From positions 130,470 to 194,469 of the forward strand of contig JBGTHQ010000032.1 in assembly GCA_041746135.1 (NCBI GenBank): 64,000 nt of DNA. The letters are read 5' to 3'. Numbering within the stretch: the first letter of the stretch is position 1; each line of letters opens with the position of its first letter. The notes beneath the pieces are model-generated. The model saw nothing but the letters and a program-made list of their open reading frames with translations. It searched no databases and was not told the origin of the DNA. Origin of the DNA: Alg239-R122 sp041746135. Its GTDB lineage: Bacteria; Pseudomonadota; Alphaproteobacteria; Sphingomonadales; Sphingomonadaceae. Made by a program: the position numbers and the translations under genes. Shown piece after piece: positions 47,140 to 55,720 of this stretch.

Positions 47140-50100
47140 TTAATCCAGCTTTTGCGCATCCAGCAATTCTTCAGGTAGCGAAAATAGCTCGGGTATCTGT
47201 GTGTACAGCAAACCGGCCGATACATTACGTCCGGGATAAATCTGTCGCAACACGGCCCGGTAAGCCGCCATTTGACGCAGATAGGCCACCGGTATGTTGC
47301 CCACTGCCTGTGGCGGATAGCGCGAGGTTTTGAAATCCACGACCTGAATTTCGGTATCGGTAATCCGTAAACGGTCGACCGTCCCGGCGATAACCCGCTC
47401 CCCCACGCGAGCGGCGAGCGGCACTTCGGCAAGCGCGTCCTCTGCAAACAGCGCGCTCCATTCCGGGTCGGACAGCGTTTGCAAAACGATGCCCGCCATA
47501 TTCGCGCGTTCGTCGGTGGAAATTTCCGGTGCTTGCCGTGCGAGCCATGCCAGCGCGGCCGCTTCGCGTTTAGCTGGTTCAAGATCGGGCAGGCGTTCGA
47601 ACAAGCTGTGCATCAATTTGCCCCGCTGCATGGCTGAGCGTCCAGCTGCCGATATGAGCGGCGGATCCGCCGCATCGTCCCGCATTGCCGAGGGGGCCAG
47701 CGGACGGGGCGGACGGCCGGGATCAGGTGCCGGCGTGTTGATCCAGTCTGGAAGCTGCAGAGCGGTTTCCATATTCGCCTCAACTTGTCCGGCTGGCTTT
47801 GCGTCTGCGGACGCCGCATCTGCGTCGCCATAATGCCTTGCGCCGCCCCAGACGGAATCTGCAATAATCTCCTTACCCATGCCGCAAAACGTTTCCTCCA
47901 CCCGCGCATACCAGCTATTTTGCGGCACCGCATCGCCGCGCGCATTTTGTGTACCAACCATGAAGAGCCGTTCTTCAGCGCGCGTCATGGCGACGTATAA
48001 AAGCCGCCAGTGTTCGGCTATTTCGCTCAGCTGAGCTGCCTCGTAAGCCTGTTTGAGCCGTCCGTGCATCTCGGTCTTGCGCAGCCCGAAAATCGGCAAT
48101 TCACGGTCGCCCTCTATTTTCCACCCGAAACTGCGGTCGGGCGTAGCAGCGGGATCGGCGCAGCAATCGGCGAGTATCACTACGGGTGCCTGCAACCCTT
48201 TGGCACCATGCACCGTCATTACGCGCGTTTCGTCGGCGTTGTCGCTGACCTCGCGCTTGATTTCGGCGTCGCTGCTTTCAAACCAGTGCAAAAACTGTTG
48301 CAGGGTGGTGACATGATCGCGTTCGAAGTTCAGCGCGGCATTGAGCAATTCGTCCAGCGGATCGACGACTTCGTGGCCCAGACGGGCGATGAGTTTCGCC
48401 CGCGCGTCCAGCTCGCCGGTCAGTATCCAAGCGAGAAAGGCATAAGGCGTGGTAAAATCGGCGCGATTCAGGATCATGTACAGAGGCTCAAGCTGCTCGG
48501 GTTTCATCGTGTCGCGCAAATGGCTCCACAAACCCTTGCCTTGGTCGCGGTAACCGTATCGCAACAGCTCCTCCTGCGACCAGCCTATGATCGGCGATAC
48601 CAGAAGACTGGCCAGATTGAGGTCATCGTGCGGCTGGAGTGCGAAGCGGATGGCCGCGAGCAAGTCCTGCACGCCGAGCGGCTGACCGAGCCTCAGGCGA
48701 TCAATTCCCGCCACCGGGATATTTTGCGCGTGAAGGCGGGCCACGATCAAAGCCGCCAGGTCGCTGCGGCGGCGCAGCAATATCATGAAATCGCCCGGCC
48801 GCGCCCAGCGTCTTTCCTTATGCAAATAGAGCCGGTTTACATGCCCCTCGGTCAGCCATTCGGTCAGCTGTGTTGCGAGGTTGTTGGCAAGTATGCGGTT
48901 CGGACGCGACAGCCATTGCTCCAGATCGCCGCTATCCTTCTCGTCCTCGGTGTAGTCGCTGACCCCCACGGCATTCCACAACGTGACCTGACCACGGCGT
49001 TGGTCGCCGACATGCGATGGCGGATGCTCGGGCAGGTTGAACGCATGCGCGCCGATCGTCTCGATCGCGTGGTCGACGAAATCGAGGATCGGCTGTGCCG
49101 AACGAAAACTATGTGAAAGACTGAGGTCGGATAGCGGCATGTCGGAGCCATGCGCCGCACCGCGAAAATGTCGCCGCGCCCATTCGTAGTTAAGCGGGCT
49201 GGTCCCCTGAAATCCAAAAATGGCCTGCTTAAAGTCTCCGACCGTGAACAAGGTGCGGATACGGTCTTGTTTAGCCCCTTCGCCTGAAAAAAAATCTCCG
49301 GCCAGACTATCGACGATCCGCCACTGCCGCAAATTGGTATCCTGCGCTTCATCGATCAGAATATGGTCGAATTGCTGGTCGAGTTTATAGCGGATCCAGT
49401 CGGCCATCCCGCTGGCGGACAACAGGCTGGCCGTGGTGCGGATCAGATCGTCGAAATCGACCACGCCTTCGCGGTGCTTGGCCTCCTGATAGGCGAAGGC
49501 AAAGTCCCTGCCTGCTTCCAGCGCCGGCGAGAGCATTTGGGCAACCGCCACCAGAGCCTGTTTCTCGGTAATTTCTAGGAGTGCCGCCAGCACGGGCGCA
49601 GCATGAACTTCGTAATCGGCATTGATTTTGAGCAGTCCCGCAGGCGTCTTTCGCGGTTCGCCCGATTTGGTCAGGAAAATATCCAGCAGGATACCCAGGC
49701 TGTCCAGCCGCACGGCATCGTCCGATGCGATCCATTTAACTATTCGTTCCGCGTTATCCTGTCCCGTTTTTGCCTTCCATCCCGCATTATCGTGCGCGAG
49801 CGCTTTCAGTCCTTCGATATCGAGCGCCTCGTCGCTGCACATGGTGGCCAGTCCGCTGCCATCCTCGGTGCGTGCGAGCCCCAGCAGATCGTTGATGTAG
49901 GGCTGCAGGTCGCCCGTCCACGCATCCGGACCTTCCCACATCTCGATAGCCGCCGCACACCGTACGAGAAATGCTTCGGTCGCCTGCTCGCCCATCCGCA
50001 CGCTCAGCATGGCGATGGTGTCGAGCAACCGCTGATGGCCGCGCTGCTCAGCCTGCCACAGCATGTCCGACAAGGTTTCGGTCACAAGCAGTTTCTGGTC

Positions 50101-50562
50101 TCGCTCCTCCATCGCTTTGAACCCCGGCACGATTCCCGCTTCCAAAGGGAAACCGGCCAGCAGCGACTGGCAAAAGCTGTGGATCGTCTGAATGCGCAGG
50201 CCGCCGCCCGGTGCATCGAGTACCGCGGCGAAAAGAGTGCGGGCATGGCGCAGGTCATCGGGGGCCACCGATGCGCTGATGGCGAGCAGATCGGCGGCAA
50301 GGTCTTCGTCCTTCATTTGCACCCATCTGGCCAGCACGCTATTAATCCGGTTCGCCATTTCGGTCGCGCCCGCCTTGGTAAAAGTCAGGCATAAAATATG
50401 TTCGGGGCGGATGCGCGGATCGAGCAACAGCCGGAAAACGCGCGCCGACAGAACCTGTGTCTTGCCGGTCCCTGCGGACGCACTCAGCCATATGCTGTCC
50501 GCCGGTTCGACGGCATGTTGCTGATTATCCATCAGCTTGAATATCTTACCCGCCCCGCTCAC
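47140..50562 (-). CDS. addA: Double-strand break repair helicase-nuclease AddA
   Basis: AddA is the UvrD-type helicase and nuclease of the AddAB end-resection complex. Of about 1140 residues, Walker A is SASAGTGKTQVLSARV near the N-terminus, motif II is IDEAQDTNLRQW, VMTVHGAKGLQAPVV is motif V, and the C-terminal nuclease has QVVDFKTSRYPP. I place the start at the GTG 50560-50562, which overlaps the addB stop as GTGA and restores the KIFKL segment usual before the helicase; an ATG at 50532 would shorten it by ten residues. Confidence 0.94.
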   Translation of the reverse strand: MSGAGKIFKLMDNQQHAVEPADSIWLSASAGTGKTQVLSARVFRLLLDPRIRPEHILCLTFTKAGATEMANRINSVLARWVQMKDEDLAADLLAISASVAPDDLRHARTLFAAVLDAPGGGLRIQTIHSFCQSLLAGFPLEAGIVPGFKAMEERDQKLLVTETLSDMLWQAEQRGHQRLLDTIAMLSVRMGEQATEAFLVRCAAAIEMWEGPDAWTGDLQPYINDLLGLARTEDGSGLATMCSDEALDIEGLKALAHDNAGWKAKTGQDNAERIVKWIASDDAVRLDSLGILLDIFLTKSGEPRKTPAGLLKINADYEVHAAPVLAALLEITEKQALVAVAQMLSPALEAGRDFAFAYQEAKHREGVVDFDDLIRTTASLLSASGMADWIRYKLDQQFDHILIDEAQDTNLRQWRIVDSLAGDFFSGEGAKQDRIRTLFTVGDFKQAIFGFQGTSPLNYEWARRHFRGAAHGSDMPLSDLSLSHSFRSAQPILDFVDHAIETIGAHAFNLPEHPPSHVGDQRRGQVTLWNAVGVSDYTEDEKDSGDLEQWLSRPNRILANNLATQLTEWLTEGHVNRLYLHKERRWARPGDFMILLRRRSDLAALIVARLHAQNIPVAGIDRLRLGQPLGVQDLLAAIRFALQPHDDLNLASLLVSPIIGWSQEELLRYGYRDQGKGLWSHLRDTMKPEQLEPLYMILNRADFTTPYAFLAWILTGELDARAKLIARLGHEVVDPLDELLNAALNFERDHVTTLQQFLHWFESSDAEIKREVSDNADETRVMTVHGAKGLQAPVVILADCCADPAATPDRSFGWKIEGDRELPIFGLRKTEMHGRLKQAYEAAQLSEIAEHWRLLYVAMTRAEERLFMVGTQNARGDAVPQNSWYARVEETFCGMGKEIIADSVWGGARHYGDADAASADAKPAGQVEANMETALQLPDWINTPAPDPGRPPRPLAPSAMRDDAADPPLISAAGRSAMQRGKLMHSLFERLPDLEPAKREAAALAWLARQAPEISTDERANMAGIVLQTLSDPEWSALFAEDALAEVPLAARVGERVIAGTVDRLRITDTEIQVVDFKTSRYPPQAVGNIPVAYLRQMAAYRAVLRQIYPGRNVSAGLLYTQIPELFSLPEELLDAQKLD

Positions 50563-53500
50563 GAAGCGCCACTTTCGGTGATGCGGCCATACCATTCGTC
50601 GAGGCGCATCAGCTGATCATAATCGGTATAGGTTGGCAGGTCGGGGTTGAGCTTGGCGGTGAAAGGCTCGCTGCCGAGAATCCATCGGTCGATCGCGTCG
50701 ATAAGAAACTCTTCGGTCTTTTCGAGAAATTCCTCCCGCAACAGGCCGGATCGTTTGCGGCCTTCCCTGATCGGCTCCTCACGATAACCGAAGCCGTCCT
50801 GTTTGTTCTTAGCCAGCGACCAGTATTCGAAAGCATCGGGTTCGCCTATGATCCGATTGCCTTCGTCATCCTTGAAGCCGCCGCGGGCGGCAATCATGCC
50901 GAGCAAGCCGAGCTGGAGAGCAAAGCCCGTCTCCACTTGTGCGCCGCTTGGCGGACTGCCGGTCTTGTAATCGATCACGGCCAGTTTTTTGCCGTCTTCC
51001 AGACGGTCGATGCGGTCGGCCCTGCCCGAAATCCGCACATCCCTGACCTGCATGTCGCCCCAGACTTCAGCGGCCAATACTGTGCGTCCATTTTCGATGA
51101 GCCGCTTTGTCTCTTCCGCAATCCACGCAATCGCCGCCATCAACCGTGGCCGCCACATGGTGCGCAGCAGCGGGCTGGTGCTGTCGGAATTGAGCAATTT
51201 TTCCGCCCGCGCGACCAGCTTGTCTGCATCCAGACCATCTTCGGTCTTCCACAACTCCAATATGTCATGCACCGCCGATCCGCGCCATGCCGGACTGGGC
51301 GGCGCATCGACCATATCGAGGGCCGAGAGGCCGAGTATTTTCTGTGCGTAGAACGCATACGGGTCGGCACGAAGCCGGTCGAGTGCGGTAACGGCAATAT
51401 CCACCCGGCGCTGTTGTGCGCTGGGCATGGGTTTGGGCTGGGGCATGGTTTGCTTGGGAAGCTGCTGGTCGACTTGGCGGGCCAGTGCGACCGCTTCGGT
51501 GTCCTCTTTCAACCTGTCACCCGACATCGCTTGCAACCGCAGAAAAAAGCGCGACGCCACGGCAGGGCCCGATGCTTCGCGCTGCGCCCGAGTCAGTATT
51601 ACGCGCGGTGCGCCCATCGCTCCGGCCAGATCGTGTGCGGCCAGCCCTATGCGAAACTCGGGCGGCATCAGTCCCAGCTCGCGGCCGATACGTGGAGATA
51701 GCAACGGATCGATATCGGGCGTTTGCGGCCACGTGCCTTCATTGAGCCCGCCGCAAATCACGAGGCTGGCCTGCTGCAACCGTGCCTCGAGCAATCCGTA
51801 GATCGCCACGTGCGGATGTTTGCCATAGGGGGGACGAATGGCGATCTCGTCGGCAAAACTGCGCAGGATCGCGGGGCCATGCCGCAGTTCGATATCGAGC
51901 GTGATTGCATATGCCTCGGCTTCGATCTCGCTGAGCATGTCGGCGGCGCTTCGTCCTGCTGGACCAGACCATAATTTCTGGCCGCACAATGCGCTGGCTG
52001 TATCGCGCAGTGCCGCCAGATAGCGGGACAGATGCGCCTGCCCGCCAACGTGCAGCTCAGTGACGGGCCGCATCAACGATTCGACGTGATCGAGCCAATT
52101 AAGCAATTCGGCTTTCGCGGCTGCATCTTTAATCACCCGTTTCTCTTCGATCACAAGCTTGCGAAGCGCAGCAAGCCCGCCCCCCCATTTCGGGCCGCGC
52201 AAAACAAGGTCCAGCCGCCGCACGTTGCGCAGCCATGCGGTGCGCGCGTCCCCTGCCATCACCAGCGGATGTTTGAGCAATCCCAGAAACGATACGGGTG
52301 CAAAATTGTCGGCGATACATTCGGCCAATGTCAGTAGCATCGCGCCTTCAGGCGTTATGGAAAGAGGCTGTCCGGCGCTGTCGTCGGCATCGATATTCCA
52401 GCGTTTGAGATGCGCGGACACACGGGTCGCAAGCGCGCGGTCAGGGGTGATGATCGCAATGCGCTGTTTCTTTTCTTCCAGCGCTTCACGAACGCGGATG
52501 GCTATCGCCAATGCCTCCTCTTCGGGATTGGTGGCCTCGATAACGCTCAACCCTGTGACGCGCTTGTCCTTCGCCTCCATCGCCCGCCAGTTCCGGCTTT
52601 GCTGGGCCGGAAGGAAAATATTGCTGATCACGTGTGCACGCTGTGAAGGGGCATCGTTGCTGCCCGACCTTGCCCAGCGCATAACTTCCCCACGGTCGAC
52701 ATCCATTCGGTGCAACAGCAATTTGAGATGATATTGCGGATGCGTAACTACACCCACGGCAGGCTGCGGTTTGTCCGGTCCGAACGCAACCGGCGCGAGC
52801 GATTCCCAGATATCCTGATCGAGCAACAGGTCGAGATCGGGTAGCACCACCATGCCGGTTTTCATAAAAGCGACCGATTTCTGCAAAGCCGCGACAGCAG
52901 GCGCCGCGGTGGTAATCCCGACGGCAATCACCGGATGTCTTGCCGGCCGTTCGGTCCATCGGCGCGCAGCAAGCCGCAACAGGCGGTTGCGGCGGTCCGC
53001 AGCATCGATCACGCCGAATGCAGCCAACTTTTCCTGCCACTGGGTATACACCTCCTCGAAAAAGGCGAGCGAACGTTGCCAGTGTTCCGACAGCTCGGGT
53101 CCGACATCAATCTCGGCCAGACGCGATGCCGGTATTTCCTCGACCAGCAGGCTGTCGATAGTTCCCGCCATTTCACGAGCGAGACGCAGTTTTTCGGGCG
53201 GAGTCATATCCCGGCGCAGGATATCGCCCGCATCGCTGATAATATCGACCAAAGCGAACAGCCGCTGTGCTTGGCCCACCGCTGGCGGAATATCGAAGCC
53301 CGCGCCGATATCATCGAGCGCGCTGCCCAGACTTTCGCCCAAATCGATATCGCCGACAGCCACCATCCGCGGCAGCAGTAACCCCTGTTCGGATTGCCGC
53401 ACGAAAGCCTCGTTGATCGCGCGGCCCGCTCGCTGGTTGGGTACAAGCAAAGTCGCGCGGGACAATCCTTCCGACCCTCCGCCGATACGCGCGATCAGAC

Positions 53501-53588
53501 CGGTCGCCAACGCGTCGGCAAATCCGCGATGTGCGGGGATCGAATATATCGAAGCACGCGTCCGGTCGGGTTGCGGGTTTTCAGACAC
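50559..53588 (-). CDS. addB: Double-strand break repair protein AddB
   Basis: AddB is the partner subunit of AddA, with a helicase-like N-terminus and a RecB-family nuclease. The protein is 1009 residues: a degenerate nucleotide region (TLLVPNQRAGRAINEAFVRQ), then the nuclease motif KKLAVIDYKTGSPPSG near residue 920. The flanking regions show no cysteine cluster of the kind that holds the iron-sulfur staple in Bacillus AddB, as in other alphaproteobacterial forms. The GTG start at 53586-53588 overlaps the murU stop by eight bases. Confidence 0.93.
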   Translation of the reverse strand: MSENPQPDRTRASIYSIPAHRGFADALATGLIARIGGGSEGLSRATLLVPNQRAGRAINEAFVRQSEQGLLLPRMVAVGDIDLGESLGSALDDIGAGFDIPPAVGQAQRLFALVDIISDAGDILRRDMTPPEKLRLAREMAGTIDSLLVEEIPASRLAEIDVGPELSEHWQRSLAFFEEVYTQWQEKLAAFGVIDAADRRNRLLRLAARRWTERPARHPVIAVGITTAAPAVAALQKSVAFMKTGMVVLPDLDLLLDQDIWESLAPVAFGPDKPQPAVGVVTHPQYHLKLLLHRMDVDRGEVMRWARSGSNDAPSQRAHVISNIFLPAQQSRNWRAMEAKDKRVTGLSVIEATNPEEEALAIAIRVREALEEKKQRIAIITPDRALATRVSAHLKRWNIDADDSAGQPLSITPEGAMLLTLAECIADNFAPVSFLGLLKHPLVMAGDARTAWLRNVRRLDLVLRGPKWGGGLAALRKLVIEEKRVIKDAAAKAELLNWLDHVESLMRPVTELHVGGQAHLSRYLAALRDTASALCGQKLWSGPAGRSAADMLSEIEAEAYAITLDIELRHGPAILRSFADEIAIRPPYGKHPHVAIYGLLEARLQQASLVICGGLNEGTWPQTPDIDPLLSPRIGRELGLMPPEFRIGLAAHDLAGAMGAPRVILTRAQREASGPAVASRFFLRLQAMSGDRLKEDTEAVALARQVDQQLPKQTMPQPKPMPSAQQRRVDIAVTALDRLRADPYAFYAQKILGLSALDMVDAPPSPAWRGSAVHDILELWKTEDGLDADKLVARAEKLLNSDSTSPLLRTMWRPRLMAAIAWIAEETKRLIENGRTVLAAEVWGDMQVRDVRISGRADRIDRLEDGKKLAVIDYKTGSPPSGAQVETGFALQLGLLGMIAARGGFKDDEGNRIIGEPDAFEYWSLAKNKQDGFGYREEPIREGRKRSGLLREEFLEKTEEFLIDAIDRWILGSEPFTAKLNPDLPTYTDYDQLMRLDEWYGRITESGAS

Positions 53589-54297
53589 CGCGTAAAATGT
53601 TTTCGGTCGGCGCGATCGATGCGGGCGTTCCCACATCGAACCACAAACTTTGGTGCACGGCCCCGAACAAACGGCCCTCTGCAATCGCGCGGTCCCAGAT
53701 TATATTGGTCGAAAACGTATCCTGCGGCGGGTCCGTAATAAGCTTTTTCGACATGAGCTGTATTCCCGTAAAAACAAATGGTGCGACTTTACGCGGGGTA
53801 CGGCGGGCCAGACGCCCATCGGCGGCGAGCGCAAAATCACCTTGGCCGCGGTAATTGCAAGCGCGCTGGTTCGGGACAACAAGGAGCAGCGCATCCATTT
53901 TTTCCGGATCCCATTGTTCGCTCAATTGCGCAAAAACGTTTTGCGGCCCATCCATCCAGATATTGTCGCTGTTCAAAACGAAAAATGGATCCTCGTCGAT
54001 CAGCGGCAGTGCTTTTATCAGCCCGCCTCCGGTTTCAAGCAGACCGTCGCGCTCGTCGGAAATACGGATATGAATGGGATAGGACACGCTGCCCAGATGC
54101 GATTCCAGCAAGTCAGCAAGATAATGGACGTTGACCACCACATTGCAAATTCCCGCATCCCATAGTTTGTCGAGGCAATGATCGATCAGTGGCTTTCCCG
54201 CCAGATGAACCAGCGGCTTGGGCCGGGTAGCAGTCAGCGGCCGCATGCGCTTGCCCAGACCGGCAGCCATGACCATTGCCGTATGCGATACGATCAT
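53581..54297 (-). CDS. murU: N-acetylmuramate-1-phosphate uridylyltransferase MurU
   Basis: This is a sugar-1-phosphate nucleotidyltransferase of the MurU type, which makes UDP-MurNAc in the peptidoglycan recycling bypass around MurA. The 238-residue protein carries AMVMAAGLGKRMRPLTATRP with KPLVHL after it, and LNSDNIWMDG with the metal-site Asp. The ATG at 54295-54297 overlaps the amgK stop as ATGA, and the stop overlaps addB. The pair with a kinase gene immediately upstream is the known AmgK-MurU arrangement; fosfomycin tolerance is the associated phenotype in Pseudomonas and Caulobacter. Confidence 0.88.
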   Translation of the reverse strand: MIVSHTAMVMAAGLGKRMRPLTATRPKPLVHLAGKPLIDHCLDKLWDAGICNVVVNVHYLADLLESHLGSVSYPIHIRISDERDGLLETGGGLIKALPLIDEDPFFVLNSDNIWMDGPQNVFAQLSEQWDPEKMDALLLVVPNQRACNYRGQGDFALAADGRLARRTPRKVAPFVFTGIQLMSKKLITDPPQDTFSTNIIWDRAIAEGRLFGAVHQSLWFDVGTPASIAPTENILRGV

Positions 54298-55280
54298 GGA
54301 CGAAATGTTCCGCCCAGCGTCTTTTCGGGATCTCGCAGTTGCGCGGGGATATTGTACGCAAACCAAGTTGCAACCTCGGTCAGCGCGGGATGTTTCAGAT
54401 CGCGCTCCAATGCCGCCCATACGCGCGGGATAAGAGAGAGGTAGCGCGGCTTGTCGTCACGCTGCCATAGCCGCACGAAAATGCCGATTATTTTCAAATT
54501 CCGTTGCGCGCCCAGAATATGATAGGCGGTATCGAAAAAGTCGTCCGCGCCGGTTTTTGTACGGTAATAAGCGAGCATGTCCGCCTCCAGTTCAGGAGAA
54601 ACGTCGCGCCTGGCATCCTGCAGCAGCGATACCGCGTCATAGGCTGGGTGACCGATTAGGGCGTCCTGAAAATCGAGCAGTCCCTGCCCGCCATCCAGCA
54701 ACATGATATTTTCTGCATGATAGTCCCGCAACACAGTCACGCCGGGATGCTGGTCCGCAAGCACCGGTTGCAGAACTGTGTTCCAGATTTCCCGATAGTT
54801 TTCAAAATCGACATTCAAATCCCGCGCCTTGCAGTACCAATCGGTAAACAATGCCAGTTCTGTCTGGTAAAAGTCGCTTGTATAGGCAGGACAGTCTGCA
54901 GGCGGGAGCTGGTGCAACTGAACCAGCGCGTCGATAGCCTGCGTATATATGGCATTTTCCTCATGCGGATTGGCGTCGACATATTCGCGCATGCGGCGTT
55001 CGCCAAAATCTTCGAGCAAAACGAGGCCCGCATGCACATCGTCCGCCAATATGCGCGGGGCACGCATGTCGTTTGCAAAAAGATAGTTCGCGACATGCAG
55101 AAACGGTTTCGGATCCTCGTCCGGTGGCGGTGCATCCATCAATATGGCGTGTCCCTGTGCCCCGTTTACGCGGAAATAACGGCGCCCCGATGCATCGCCG
55201 TCGAGCGCCGCGACATCGGCGCCGCTCCATCCCGATCTTTCCAGAAATTCGTGTATTTTATCCGGTACGGTCAATTCCAT
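54294..55280 (-). CDS. amgK: Aminosugar kinase AmgK (N-acetylmuramate / N-acetylglucosamine kinase)
   Basis: This aminoglycoside-phosphotransferase-fold kinase phosphorylates anomeric MurNAc and GlcNAc in cell-wall recycling. The 328-residue protein shows DASGRRYFRV as the nucleotide loop, LLEDFGERRM, the catalytic VLRDYHAENIMLL, and LLDFQDALIGHPAYD with the metal-binding Asp. AGGAAGAT precedes the ATG. It overlaps tsaE by ten bases and murU by four, so all are made from one message. The cellular role is inferred from fold and neighbour. Confidence 0.88.
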   Translation of the reverse strand: MELTVPDKIHEFLERSGWSGADVAALDGDASGRRYFRVNGAQGHAILMDAPPPDEDPKPFLHVANYLFANDMRAPRILADDVHAGLVLLEDFGERRMREYVDANPHEENAIYTQAIDALVQLHQLPPADCPAYTSDFYQTELALFTDWYCKARDLNVDFENYREIWNTVLQPVLADQHPGVTVLRDYHAENIMLLDGGQGLLDFQDALIGHPAYDAVSLLQDARRDVSPELEADMLAYYRTKTGADDFFDTAYHILGAQRNLKIIGIFVRLWQRDDKPRYLSLIPRVWAALERDLKHPALTEVATWFAYNIPAQLRDPEKTLGGTFRP

Positions 55281-55720
55281 ATCTTCCTGTTGTCAAAATT
55301 CTGGCTGTCGTCCAGTCGCACATCGCGCCCTACTTGTGCGGCAAAGTCGAGATAAATGGCAAGGCACTTCTCGCCTAGGACACTACCCGCCTTTTCCGGC
55401 CATTCGGCGACGATGGCACCGTCCATCCCCGCATCGTCGAGCCCCAATTCGTAGAGTTCTTGCGGATCGTTAATTCTGTAAAAATCGGCGTGCACAAGCG
55501 GCAAGCGTATATCGGGCGGAGCATAATATTGCACAATAGGAAAGCTGGGACTGGGTACTTCTCCCGTGAAGCCCGCACCGTATAATATGCCGCGGGCGAG
55601 AGTCGTCTTGCCGGTACCGAGCGATCCGTACAGCTTGATGACATCGCCCGTCTGAAGCACGGCACCGATTTTCATGCCCAAAGCTTGCATCGCTTCGGCT
55701 GTATCGAGGTGCATTTTCAC
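55271..55720 (-). CDS. tsaE: tRNA threonylcarbamoyladenosine biosynthesis ATPase TsaE
   Basis: TsaE is the small ATPase needed with TsaB-TsaD for t6A37 modification of ANN-reading tRNAs. The 149-residue protein has Walker A LYGSLGTGKTTLARG, the SPSFPIVQYY switch region, and HADFYRINDPQELYELGLDD. The start is a GTG whose last bases overlap the divL stop as GTGA (55717-55720). The other tsa genes are not in the window. Confidence 0.95.
   Translation of the reverse strand: MKMHLDTAEAMQALGMKIGAVLQTGDVIKLYGSLGTGKTTLARGILYGAGFTGEVPSPSFPIVQYYAPPDIRLPLVHADFYRINDPQELYELGLDDAGMDGAIVAEWPEKAGSVLGEKCLAIYLDFAAQVGRDVRLDDSQNFDNRKIWN

Noticed and set aside
48010..49116. 368-codon open frame opposite addA
   Set aside because: It lies wholly inside the well-supported addA gene and has no ribosome site or family features.
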